From assembly GCA_012934845.2 (NCBI GenBank), contig WNNJ02003592.1:62001-126000 (forward strand): a stretch of DNA of 64,000 bases, read 5' to 3'. Made by a program: the position numbers and the translations under genes. This stretch comes from Pomphorhynchus laevis (Eukaryota; Acanthocephala; Palaeacanthocephala; Echinorhynchida; Pomphorhynchidae). Of this stretch, positions 25,995 to 36,219 are shown piece after piece; within the stretch, counting starts at the first letter, position 1; every line of letters starts with the position of its first letter. Under the pieces are notes generated by a model. That model had not been told where the DNA came from. It did not search any database and worked only from the letters and a program-made list of their open reading frames with translations.

Positions 25995-26252
25995 CATGTG
26001 ATAGCCGGCAGCCATCGTCAGTAAGATGAACTATCACACGCCGTTTCGGCTGCCTCTGTGACATTGTGAAAATGCATTTCCGATATTTAGCTGAAATTGT
26101 GGGTGGCGTTAGCTCTCAAATCCTACAATTTGCAATGCAGACCATCATTAACAACCAGAGAATCAAAATTTCGGATGCTTGACTGTAAGAAACCGATATT
26201 GAGTGGATCAATTCTTTTTATGTAATTTTAAGATTTTCGTTTGAATCGGTAT
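25995..26252. repeat. 258-bp duplicated unit, copy 2
   Basis: This is a direct duplicate of 25638-25895. Two stops interrupt the minus-strand frame that is open in copy 1, so this copy is non-coding now. Upstream on the minus strand (26253 and beyond) the sequence turns A+T-rich and no longer matches. Confidence 0.9.
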
Positions 26253-26508
26253 ATTAATATATACCAATAATCGTTACATAAATTGTAACTTCTACAATTC
26301 ATGTATATTTATATATTTATATATTGTTTAAATTTCTTTATTATTAGTAATCTAAATTGAATCTAAATCTTAGCCTGTTTGGCTTTTTTGTTTTGCTGTA
26401 GATAATGAGTTTTATTTATTTTACATTGTGTAAAAAGATTATTGTGAAATATTAAAAAAATTAATTGTGAAAGATTATTCTTTTTTAAATTTATCAATAT
26501 GTTATGAT

Positions 26509-26520
26509 CTTCTATTTCAG
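26509..26520 (+). promoter_or_regulatory. Candidate 3' splice site upstream of the LRR ORF
   Basis: 'cttctatttcag' is a good pyrimidine-rich acceptor about 180 bp before the LRR start codon. The LRR frame is open for some distance upstream of its ATG. A 5' UTR exon could therefore be spliced here. No partner donor was identified. Confidence 0.35.
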
Positions 26521-26702
26521 ATAAGAACGTTTCCCTTTATATTAAAATTGAAACAGCTGATTGTCGATATATCCAAATACACACGAGAACCTGAAGTTTT
26601 ATCAAACTAATCGCCGGTGACATTCCTTTAATTTTAAAAAGATCCTGCCAAAAGCAAGTTAGTGGTGGCGGGGTCTTCTTTACATTATTTGCTTTGAAAT
26701 TG

Positions 26703-29090
26703 ATGAATTGCACTAACAATAGATATTTGATATTGTTTTTACTTGCAACCACATCTCTACAAATAATTGTGCACGGTTGCCCTTTGCAGACAGACAGCCC
26801 GTGCCACTGTGGAATTAGAAATGACAGCACCAGCTATATACAATGTAATCAAAAGAGCTTATTAGAAATTCCTGAGTTTATGCATTCATTTTCCTATGAT
26901 CAGCTAATATTGTCCGGCAACTTTATTTCGTCAATAAACGATCAAAGCTTTGAGAATGTTCGTGTAAGGCAGGTATTCTTTACAGATAACCCACTATCAA
27001 ATATCAGTACAAATGCATTTGGCCAGCAAAGTCTTTTAAACCATCTAGAAGAATTATATATTGACTTTTTGAAGAGTGTGAAATCCATTCCATACAGTTT
27101 GCTGTGTAGAGCCGGAAAGTTAAAGGTACTGGACATTAAAGGGATGAATCTGGGAGCAAATGTTAATTTAATAGCATGTAAGAATATGACTCGAATGCAT
27201 AATCTAGTTCTGTCTGATTGTGGAATCAAAGAAAATTTCAAATTAACAAATTTTGATAGCCTAAAAGAGCTAGATTTGAGCCGTAATGAAATTGGGGAAC
27301 GGTGGCCGTCCCATAATACGGAATCACTCCCTGTAAATTTAAAATCTCTTAATCTAAGCGATAATAAGCTAACGGAAATGACTGCGGAAATGTCTGCTAC
27401 GCTAACGACTGTTGATTTAAGCAATAATCAATTATCAGATTGGCCACAGAGATCATTCTGCAAATCAAAGAATTTACGGAATATATATCTAAATTCAAAT
27501 CGATTATCGAAATTACCAACATCGATATTGAAAGATTGTGTCCGTCTTAAGCTTAATAAGCTATTCATGCGTTCAAATAGTCTTACTTCATTTGCTTACT
27601 CATTTGAAAGTAGTACACAAGATCCACAGTCAAGCGTCGCCAAATTTAATATATTTGAACATGTCACTATTTTGGACCTTTCTTGGAATAAGCTTGATCA
27701 TTTTGACACGCTTAGCCTGGCTAATGGTGTCGAAGAATTGTATTTAACGGGTAATAAACTCGAAAATGTTCCTTTAAATATTCCAATTTCACTGCGTATT
27801 CTTGATCTGTCTTATAACAAAATTTGTTCAATTTCCTCATCGTCTGTCAAGTTATTATCGCGATTGAAAGCCTACTCACTGGACGACAATCCTTTTTTTT
27901 GTGATTGTAACTTACGGGCATTGCAATTGGATCTCAAACGACGTGAGCGAAATATACACGGAAATAACATTAAATGCATGTTACCTAAACAATTAAAGGG
28001 TACTTTACTAAATGATGCAGTTCTGAAATGCTGTGTGAATGTACCGAACTGCGTAAAGCAGGTTCACGGACCACATCTTCAGCAACCATCAAAGGCAGAT
28101 ATAATTATGGATAATGACGGACAGAACCCAGTTGCAGGAATAACCGATGTTTATGTGCGTTACCTGCATAATGCACATAGAACTATACTTGTTATTTGGG
28201 ATTGGATAAGCAATATAGGAGAAGATAATCGCGAAGATTACGCTTTCCGGATATCATTTGAGCCGCATTTAAAATCAAAAACACAGGCATCTGATATTAA
28301 TGATGAAGAGGGAGATAACGGCGTCAAAAACGAGCCGAACACTATACAGATGTCAAGTCAGCTACCATCCACTGCGAGGCGATTTACTCTGCAGAACGCA
28401 ATGCCCGATCATGTTTATACTGTTTGTGTTATAAGTATGCAGAGATCTGATTCACCATTGCTTTCTAGTGAACATTTGATATCAGGCCATTACAACAGGA
28501 AACGATGCACAGATATTTACACAGGCAACAGCAGTGACGATTCCTACCAGCTTGACGAAGACAGTGAATCCAGCAGGAACGTAATATATTCCGACAACCG
28601 GAAAGATAAGCATGATATTCTTGATACTAGCATATTGACTGTTCTAGTTGTTATTATTGTGGTTGTTACAACTGCTTTAACGTTTGTATTAGTTTTACTA
28701 ATCGCCCTGATTATCCGACGTCGATATGAGCTGCGCAAATGGCAGAAAATAAATTGCAGAAATCACTTACTTTCCAGTTTGGAAAGTGGATCCAGTTATC
28801 CGTTTATTAATAACAGTTCGGGCGAACGCTGTCCTAACCTTCATCATTACCAACAACAGTTGAATAGCAATGAAAATGAAACTCTTGATTCTTCCAGATT
28901 ACAAGGATTGAATTATAGGTATTGTCGTTCCTGTTGTTGCTGCTGCACTAGTGATGGAAACGGCAGTAACAATGCTGCGATAAAAAATTCGCAATCAACG
29001 ATAAATCCAAATGAACGGTCAGGTGGAACTATGCATCTGTATCATGAAATCAACGATAATTTAAATACGAAATTTCCTGTTAACCTTTAA
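26703..29090 (+). CDS. Leucine-rich-repeat/FN3-like single-pass membrane protein
   Basis: Predicted type I membrane protein of 795 residues. I start at ATG 26703 because an N-terminal signal peptide follows (hydrophobic LILFLLATTSLQIIVHG, residues 8-24). Next comes a cysteine-rich LRR N-cap (CPLQTDSPCHCG). About a dozen LRRs follow to about residue 390, with LxxLxLSxNxL units such as LKSLNLSDNKL and LRILDLSYNKI. The LRR C-cap starts at NPFFCDCNLRAL (about 396-446). An FN3-like region spans about 480-585 (WDWISN... and HVYTVCV). An acidic Ser/Asp stretch precedes a long transmembrane helix (about 640-672). A basic stop-transfer RRRYELRK and a 120-residue cytoplasmic tail with CRSCCCCC (about 740) complete it. 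The layout fits LRR cell-surface adhesion or receptor proteins of animals. No TIR or kinase domain is present. The ORF is uninterrupted by introns. The Cys cluster is a possible S-acylation site (inference). The exact family is not assignable. Confidence 0.9.
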   Translation: MNCTNNRYLILFLLATTSLQIIVHGCPLQTDSPCHCGIRNDSTSYIQCNQKSLLEIPEFMHSFSYDQLILSGNFISSINDQSFENVRVRQVFFTDNPLSNISTNAFGQQSLLNHLEELYIDFLKSVKSIPYSLLCRAGKLKVLDIKGMNLGANVNLIACKNMTRMHNLVLSDCGIKENFKLTNFDSLKELDLSRNEIGERWPSHNTESLPVNLKSLNLSDNKLTEMTAEMSATLTTVDLSNNQLSDWPQRSFCKSKNLRNIYLNSNRLSKLPTSILKDCVRLKLNKLFMRSNSLTSFAYSFESSTQDPQSSVAKFNIFEHVTILDLSWNKLDHFDTLSLANGVEELYLTGNKLENVPLNIPISLRILDLSYNKICSISSSSVKLLSRLKAYSLDDNPFFCDCNLRALQLDLKRRERNIHGNNIKCMLPKQLKGTLLNDAVLKCCVNVPNCVKQVHGPHLQQPSKADIIMDNDGQNPVAGITDVYVRYLHNAHRTILVIWDWISNIGEDNREDYAFRISFEPHLKSKTQASDINDEEGDNGVKNEPNTIQMSSQLPSTARRFTLQNAMPDHVYTVCVISMQRSDSPLLSSEHLISGHYNRKRCTDIYTGNSSDDSYQLDEDSESSRNVIYSDNRKDKHDILDTSILTVLVVIIVVVTTALTFVLVLLIALIIRRRYELRKWQKINCRNHLLSSLESGSSYPFINNSSGERCPNLHHYQQQLNSNENETLDSSRLQGLNYRYCRSCCCCCTSDGNGSNNAAIKNSQSTINPNERSGGTMHLYHEINDNLNTKFPVNL

Positions 29091-29596
29091 GGTTTAGAAT
29101 AGAAATACAAACATCATACAATTTGAAAGCCGACCTATTTTTGTTATAGTTCCTTTGTAAGAATTTTGTAAAAATATTTGTATTTTGACTATTTATTAAG
29201 CTATTCGATTTTAATATCAAGCAAAACATGCTTTACGATCGAAAATTTACTTTTTTTATTTTAAAGTGTTAATATGTAAATTACCATAAAAATTTAATCG
29301 TAAATTAATTTAAATAAACCAAGTTCAAAATCTAAATACAATATAAATCAACATTAAGTTTATAATAAATCAGAGGCTACAAAAAAATGATATTCATTTT
29401 CTAATTTTTCGATTATTTTTGTAAATTTTCCATTTTGGTACCAATTTCGAATCGCTTGCCAATTTTATTATTTTTAATCAACACGAACTTGTGATGTAAA
29501 CTACTTTTAATTAATTAGTTTATTATATATCATTTCTAGCAACAACAATAATTTCTTGACAATAAAAACAAATAATATTTCATCAGAAGGTTCCTG

Positions 29597-30200
29597 TCAA
29601 TTACTGGTTCGGGTGTCGGGTCGTGGAGACAGTGCACGAACCAAACTACTCCAGATACCGCGATCCTGGGCGACATACCAGAGTTCTCTTTCAGATAGCC
29701 CAAGTCGATCTTCGGCAAGTTTCGAGATTTGATCTCTCCACCAGTATCGAGGTATCTTTCCAGAGAGTCCGGCCTGGAAAACCATCCGGGGAAGGCGATC
29801 CCTATACATCCTCATGACGTGTCTTAGCCACCTCAGCTGACTTTCTTCGATGTAAAGAAGCAGCGACTTTACTCCGAGTCCATCCCGGATGACCGAATTT
29901 CTAACCGTATCTCTAAGTCTAAGACCGGCCACGCCGCGAATGAACCTCATTTCGGTCACCTGTATCCGATATATTATCCTTTCCGTAATAACCCAAAGCT
30001 CATGACCATATGTTAAGATATGAACGAAGATTGCGTAGTAAACCGGCAACTTCGCCCGAAGTCTCAAATCCTGCTTAACCACGACATATATGTAAAAGAA
30101 CATATTGCTGCGTTACCTGCACAGATACGGTTCTCAATCTCCCTGATGTTCCTGCCGTCCCTCGATAACAACAACCCAAGATATTTGAAATTATCCACAT
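29597..30200 (-). mobile_element. LINE 3' fragment: RT C-terminal domain
   Basis: The minus strand encodes DNFKYLGLLLSRDGRNIREI (about 30190-30130) and then, after a frame change near 30085, LTYGHELWVITERIIYRIQV, VAGLRLRDTVRNSVIRDGL and QLRWLRHVMRMYRDRLPRMV, ending near 29597. This is the C-terminal region common to several LINE reverse transcriptases (KYLG.L...G...EI..RI ... LTYG.E.W..T......Q..EM.FLR...G...RD..R......GV..L.....QLRW.GH..RM). The catalytic palm is missing, as in a 5'-truncated insertion. The fragment lies 500 bp beyond the LRR gene and has higher G+C than its flanks. Confidence 0.85.
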
Positions 30201-30539
30201 CAGAAAGAACATTTTACCGACCTGGATTGGCATTAATTGAATTATATTCAGCATTATTTTTAATTTATAAATAATATAAAATACGTAGAATTTAAATGGA
30301 AGGTAATAGTAGCCCAATTATAGCTGACTTATTTGTAAGCTTTATATAATATTAATTTGTTAATAACTATTTAAAAAATAAATATAAATTATATAAAGGT
30401 ATGAAATATTTGTTTCGATATATTGATGATATATGTGTATTTAACTACCATATAATATTAAATATAATACATTAATATGAAATATTTGTTTCTATGATGA
30501 TATATTTGTATTTAACACTAATAATACAATCATTAATAT

Positions 30540-31835
30540 CAACACATGCATGGAAAATTTGTCGCGTTGGCTACATAAACAGTTTTATCCAGTGTTACAA
30601 GAGTCTGCTTCGTTTACTGGTAGCATTGATGACTTCATACAGTATTTTCATAGAACAAAGAAGGAACAGTGATAATCTGTTAGCTACTATATACGTAGAA
30701 TCATTTTAACATCAGAAGACACTAAGAAAGTAGTTGACGCAATTTGGAAAATCATCACAGAACTAAATTGGCCTAAAACACGCGTAAACAAAATTTGCAA
30801 CCTTCTTGAGCTGATGGTCACTTTCAATACTTTTGAATTTAAAGGTAAATTATATTGACAGGTAATAAACACAACTACGGGGACGTCAATTGGATCAGCA
30901 TGCGCAGGGCTCTACATGACATACGTAGAACAGAGCTTCCAAACTAAAAATCCAAAGACAAACTATATGGAAACAAAACGTCGATGATTTACTTTTATTA
31001 TGGCCAAGCTTACAAATTGAACTCCACGAGTTTATTTAATTGTTAAACAGTTTCGGCTAGTTAAAATTTACAATGCATTTCAAGGACACTCAATATGTAG
31101 CCTTCCTGGACTGTATGCTTTACAAGGATGATAACGGTTAGCAAACAAAATATTATCGCAAACTCACAGGAGCGCGATCATATATCCACGCAAGCAACGG
31201 ATACTATCCTTCTGTTGAGATGCTCACAATACGAAACGAAGTCATCAGAATGAGAAAACTATGTTCCAAAAATTATGATTTCGTTTGACACTCGATGAGC
31301 TTAAAACAAAGTTCTTATGACTTGGATACACAAATCGACAAATAACGGCGCAATTTGAGCAGGGGAAACGACTACCACTTGAAGAATTTCTGTATGAACC
31401 AAAGAGTAGATATTCCGGCAACCACTCGAAGCTATATTTCAGTACTAAACTTCATTTGATTCTTCCAATGCGAATTCAATCGTGTATCACGAATTACCAC
31501 GATATATCTCAAACATATATCTCATCGTATTCGTTTCAAATTTCAAAAACATATCAGACGTTTGACGTCGAGAATGAAAAAAAAAACAAGATTAGCAGAT
31601 CCACAAGTGGAAGTAAGCGTTGTGGAGACAAGTGATGCGTAAATGGTGTTGATATGGAAAACATCAACTAATTCCAAAGCAACAAGACTGGATTAAAATA
31701 CTCGATACGAAGACAGCATAATTGTCATATATCAAATTATGTGCAGTACATGCATAGCCCAATACGTAGGGGCAATCAAGCACCAAGTTTTACATAAGGG
31801 CCAATAATCGCCGAAAAAATATAAAACAACAGCGT
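30540..31835 (+). mobile_element. Penelope-like retroelement, fossil (RT plus GIY-YIG segment)
   Basis: Read over the three forward frames, this stretch gives the Penelope-type reverse transcriptase in order: an N-terminal part with MENLSRWLHKQFYPVL; LLELMVTFNTFEFKGKLY then TTTGTSIGSACAGLYMTYVE (cf. FxFxGxxYxQxxGTxMGSPLxP); the catalytic neighbourhood with VDDLLLLWP; then HFKDTQYVAFLDCMLYKDDNG followed by TKYYRKLTGARSYIHASNGY. A later part (about 31710-31800) reads VIYQIMCSTCIAQYVGAIKH, matching the start of the GIY-YIG endonuclease carried by many Penelope-like elements. The element is old and broken in several places. No clear terminal repeats bound it, but a long inverted repeat starts about 300 bp downstream. 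Confidence 0.8.
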
Positions 31836-31889
31836 TCTTGCAATGATGGCACGATGGTGTATTTAATAGAAAACATAGATCACGTCATG

Positions 31890-32080
31890 CGACCTACCAT
31901 AATTGAAGGCCCCAATAAAATTTTTATCATCAATAAAAATGTTTCTCTTAAGAGTTTAAATTTATTCTTTATATTATTGTGTTGATTTATATATTTTACT
32001 ATTTTCTGCTTGATGTTATTTTTATAGTAACCTAGTTTAAAATATGTATCTATTAAATTATTTAAATGATTTTGAAGAAA
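31890..32080. repeat. Repeat-family-1 tail block
   Basis: 'attgtgttgatttatatatt' plus 'ttactattttctgcttgat' occurs at about 31975-32013 and again at 32815-32853, flanking the long inverted repeat as direct copies about 840 bp apart. It resembles the 'taataatgtgatg' body of family 1. Confidence 0.5.
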
Positions 32081-32131
32081 ACCAATATCATTACATATTG
32101 TTGCAATTCTTAAAATTTCATTATTTAATGT

Positions 32132-32399
32132 ATTATGTACGCAATCATTTTTAGCCAGGCGCGGAAGAACGACGATAACAGTAGCAGGTACCGTATCGTC
32201 GTCACAATGACTCATAAGTGCCAGATCCCTCCCACTGCTGGATACAGAGGAGGACTGGCAGACGGCACACGAGCAGTCCTCCTCTGTATCCAGCAATGGG
32301 AGGGATCTGGAGCTGATGAGTCATTGTGATGACAAACATCACTTGCTACTGTTATCGTCGTTCTTCCGCGTCTGGCTAAAAAATGATTGCGTACATAAT
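32132..32399. repeat. Long near-perfect inverted repeat, 126-bp arms, 16-bp loop
   Basis: Arms 32132-32257 and 32274-32399 are reverse complements at about 90% of positions. The centre is 'gcagacggcacacgag'. The right arm reads 'ctgatgagtcattgtgatga' at 32313, followed by 'caaac' and later 'tatcgtc'. This resembles the CUGAUGA / stem II / GAAA / GUC order of a hammerhead ribozyme, with the GAAA box altered here. A third, diverged copy of the same unit lies at 46222-46341. The arms are much more G+C-rich than the flanks. It is likely a head-to-head pair of a dispersed element. Confidence 0.88.
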
Positions 32400-32639
32400 T
32401 CACGCGGAATGGTCTCACACTCTTGAAAATTAATGTATTATATTTCATATTATATTGTATGCATGAATGCTCATGCAAAAATATGTTTCTTGTAAATTTA
32501 AATATGTCATCTTTACGATCCAAAATATCCTAATGTAAATCACTAATTTAGCTTTGAATTAGGTATGATCTAATTAGTGAAATTATTACTAATTAGTGAT
32601 ATTTTTAATTAGTTGTTTTAATCAAATTTGTAAATTTAA

Positions 32640-32880
32640 AAGTAATTTGAATTGATGTCTATTAAAATCATATCAACGAGGCCAAATACGTGTTAAGGAC
32701 GTATTTCCTCTGATTAAATTTGATTATATAGTATCTTACTCTAAAACAAAGTATATTATTTATTATCCATTCATAAAAATTTCCCGCTAATGATTTTAAA
32801 TTTATTTTTAATATTATTGTGTTGATTTATATATTTTACTATTTTCTGCTTGATGGTACTTAGACGAAATTTGCAGAAAA
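32640..32880 (+). repeat. Repeat family 1, forward copy (right half)
   Basis: 'ggccaaatacgtgttaagga' is followed by 'cgtatttcctctgattaaat', 'ttgattatatagtatctta' and 'tattatttattatccattca'. This matches the right half of the core in the copies at 53.5 and 58.0 kb. Confidence 0.65.
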
Positions 32881-33222
32881 TTCCGGAATACCGAAATTTG
32901 CAGAAAAATCTATATTATCGTTGAAAAAATAGAGTTCTTTTGATGTTCCGATGTTACTTGCCATTTTGACTTTTCGAAAATTCATTAAACAAAGTTTAAT
33001 CCTTCAGTAATAAAATGATCTTTGAATACTGTTTTAAGCGCGTATATAAACATTTTAAATACGTGTTGTAATATTAACCGTTTTTCAAAGCGCAACAAAA
33101 TTAATAATAAATAAAGACTTTCTTAACTACACAAAAAAAAGAAAAAGAAACATGCAATAAACCAGATTAGACACAACAATAGAAAGTCAGTAGCTCTTCA
33201 GTCTTCTAACTCTTTTCTTCTT

Positions 33223-34320
33223 CTATGGCCTCAGGTCCAGGGGGATCTGAGCCCCCCAACCGATCCAACACGCCGCCTTCCGACTGAACCACCCGGGGTC
33301 TTTCACCCCCCGAAGAATCCAATCGGCGCGGACTATGCTGGGTAAACGAGAGACGAGGAGCTCAAGAAACCTTAGCCTTTGCTCTGGGGGACGTCCTCTT
33401 GAAAAGAAGACAAGTCCCGAGATAGCCCAGGTACCCCAAAGGCGCACCTGGGTTTTCCCTTTCAATAACAGATGCTGAGCCCGTTTCAGGGCCCACCTAG
33501 CTTTCTTCAGGATACGTTTGAGTCTATCCAGGTCAGCTTTCGCCGACCAGTTCACCGTAACAGTGAACCCCAGGTATTTTACTCGACTTGTGAAGGTGGG
33601 AAGTGGTTCAGAGGCAAATATGGAGGAGAGCGCAGAGAGTGCTAATCTCTTAAGTTTTTTCTTTGTAGCAGGTGTGCCATGAAAGACAACCACCTGCGAT
33701 TTAGCTGAGTTTAAAATAAGATTGGATATGGGTAACTGATCTTTTAATCTTAAAAAGAAACGGCTGATGTCAGAGACTACGTCTTTACACCTGTGCCCAG
33801 AGAACAGTGCTGTGGTGTCATCAGCGTACACCACAAGACGTTGTTCGCGTTTAAATATTTTGAATAGTTTAATAGAGGCAGCAAGATATAAGATAGGAGA
33901 AAGTGGGGATCCTTGAGGTACACCCGTAATAGGGTAGAACTGACGCGCATCAGGGTCGTCTTCATAGTAAAATCGCTTGGTAAACAACAGGATCTCCACT
34001 CTGTTCAAAATTCTCGCAGGCAACCCGAGGGACCTGAGAGAAGAGATCACAAAAGGAATGGAGATGCGGTCAAATGCAGCAGAAAAGTCAAGGAAAACAG
34101 CCACAACTAGACGATGGCTATTATCCCGACAAAACTGCTCCACCTCACCAACTGCTGAATGGACCGAGCGACCTTTGACGAACCCATGAAAACCTGGAGG
34201 GATCAAATTACGCCTACTTAAATGGTCGCGGATTTTACGCGCAAGCGCTTTTTCGTAAATCGACACGAGGGCATTTTGAATCGAAATGGGTCGCAGATCT
34301 TTAGGGCATGAGCAGGATTT
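33223..34320 (-). pseudogene. LINE ORF2, reverse transcriptase part
   Basis: The open frame begins upstream of ATG 34266, with KDLRPISIQNALVSIYEKAL just before it. It shows the RT fingers, FLDFSAAFDRI (motif A, catalytic Asp), GVPQGSPLSPILY (motif B), YADD at 33817-33828 (motif C, intact), then LNSAKSQVVVF and VKYLGFTV. A C-terminal region with KARWALKRAQHLL and RLWGTWAI follows, ending in DLRP. All catalytic residues are present, so the RT domain itself looks undamaged, but it is separated from its endonuclease by a deletion and frame change. Its length of about 360 residues covers RT and thumb only. Confidence 0.88.
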
Positions 34321-34981
34321 TCATATCTTCCTCAATCCTCCAACGAATTAGGTCATGAGAGGTGGACAATTGCTGGCGCGACTGCTCCGTGCAGAAGGGT
34401 TTTAACAACCACCTCGAGTGAAGCAGTAAAATGTCGAGGATAGAATTTGTTGATGTGCAATGAAAGGTAGGTGACGGGGGTTTGTGAATAAGATAACCGT
34501 TCCTAGCTCTGCGAAGTGCTGCATTGATCCAACGACCAGTTCTGTCGTTGAAATCTCCAAGTAACATGTCATAACCGCTGTCAATAATGCTATCCAGAAG
34601 GTCACGGTTCTTGTGAATTTCCCCTGGACGGATGTAGATATTGGCTAGACTTATGCGTTTACCGTTCTTACTGAGTGAAACTACTAAACAAGAAAGGGCT
34701 GGACATGAGTAGTTTAATAGGAGGGAAGACCTTAAGGAGCACTTAACTAAGGTCAAGAGTCCTTGAGATGAAGAGGAGTGAGGTGGGGTTATGTACGGAG
34801 TATAGTGGGAACAAATATGCTTTGGGATAAATCGAGTAATGTCCTGGGGGAGACGGATAGACCGCGTCTCCTGAAGGACTATAACATCTGCATCTCTACC
34901 AGATAGAAGTCTAAGGGCGGAAGCACCTCCCGAGTTCCACTGAAGGATATTCAGTGAAAAAGGCTCACGAGTACTCTGCAT
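34301..34981 (-). pseudogene. LINE ORF2, AP-endonuclease-like domain
   Basis: The frame starts MQSTREPFSLNILQWNSGG and shows the endonuclease signature: LQWNSGG (Asn), VIVLQET (Glu), LANIYIRPG, MLLGDFNDRTGRW (Asp/Asn), SILDILL and STSHDLI (Ser-Asp/His end motif, here SHD). This is the APE-type target-cutting domain of LINEs. It is about 227 residues and ends where the deletion joins it to the RT. The first ATG is 32 bp downstream of the ORF1 stop, so the two ORFs are closely spaced as in intact I/Jockey/R1 elements. Confidence 0.88.
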
Positions 34982-35014
34982 TGTGATGGATTAGTTGGAT
35001 GGGGGATTGCCTAC

Positions 35015-36219
35015 CTAGACAAAGCTAGGTGCAGGAAGGTTGCCCTTCCCACCACTAGCCTCCTCCAAGGAAGGTACTTGCCCCTGGGCAGTATCTTCAT
35101 TTCCCCTATTAGTCTTCTGTTGGATTAGCTTCCCAATCTTGAGCGGGGGAACGGCATGGGCTGAAGCCCCTCTTTTTTTCGACTCCGGAACCGAGGAAAT
35201 AGGAAGCACAGGATTAGTCCCGATAACGGTTAGGATGGAGCGTACTAACTCCTCCATCTGCCGAAGAGCATTCGAAGTCTTTAAGTCGATAATCCGTAGA
35301 ATGTCAGCGTCATCCATACGTGGAGCTGCAGCGACCGCGAAGGACTTGGCCGGATTGGGCGGTTTCAACAAGAATAATTGTCTATATTCTTTGAATAGAG
35401 AGCATTTCCTGCTCCAAGCAGGATGGCACCCCCCGCAATTCGAGCAGGAAAGGGGGGCATCACAGCGATCCGTAGTTGTAAGAGATGGACAGCTGGTGGA
35501 GCTACAGACCCCACAGGAAAGGGTCCCACTGCAGCTGGAGGCCCAGTGTCCCCATTTGTGACACCGGCTGCAGTGGGGATAGGTCAGATCATCCCTCTCT
35601 GTGATCGTGAATTTAATATTAAAACCCATAAAGGGATTCGACGTAGAATTAGACAGGGATTCAGCAATATTTACGGGAGCATTGCAAAAGCCAACCGGGA
35701 TAGGGTTCCCGTCCTTACCCCGGATTGACCTCAGATTGGTGACTTTGAATGTTTCCATAAAAGAACGTATATCTTCTTCTTCCATTGAGCAGGGAAGATT
35801 TGAAACTTTTAGCGATGCTAGGATAGGCTTGGATGAAATTTCACCATATTCAGCTAAATTGGCGGAGAAGTACTCCATGTAGTTTGCGGCAAGGTCATTC
35901 GAGACAAAAGATATCTTCACCTCCGCAGGGTGTAACCTAACAGAGTTAAATAGAACCCTGTTCTGAAACTGTTTGGTGAAGGATCTCAAAAATTTGTTGT
36001 AGAGATCATGTTTTTCAGTCGGTTTCTTAACTTTAATTATTAGCAAATTCTTTAATTTAGGAATGGGGGAAGCACCTCCCCATCAACTGATACCATAGAA
36101 AAATTACTAACCTTGTTATTTGGATCTGTAGTTAGATTTACCTTTAATTTGCCTTTTTTTGTAGAATTATCGTTGATTTTTGAATATTTTTTGCTGTTAT
36201 CGTTTGATAGCTCCGACAT
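35015..36219 (-). pseudogene. LINE ORF1, gag-like nucleic-acid-binding protein
   Basis: I place the start at ATG 36219 (MSELSNDNSKKYSKINDN). This frame runs about 48 codons to VDGEVLP, and a one-base frame change near 36070 then leads into PKLKNLLIIKVKKPTEKHD and a long open frame ending at 35015. A central RRM-like fold region (LKVSNLPCSMEEEDIRSF) precedes the zinc knuckles CSRCHKWGHWASSC (CX2CX4HX4C), a middle Cys cluster, and CSNCGGCHPAWSRKC (CX2CX3HX6C). This is the typical triple arrangement of ORF1p in I- and Jockey-like LINEs. The C-terminal part is basic and Gln/Pro-rich. Total length is about 400 residues, normal for the family. Confidence 0.85.

Noticed and set aside
31880-32523. 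Overlapping frames of 138, 64 and 103 codons on both strands
   Set aside because: They arise because both arms of the inverted repeat at 32132-32399 are read. Their similarity is palindromic, not coding.
35040-35882. Three plus-strand frames up to 173 codons
   Set aside because: Antisense shadows of LINE ORF1, which carries the zinc knuckles on the minus strand.
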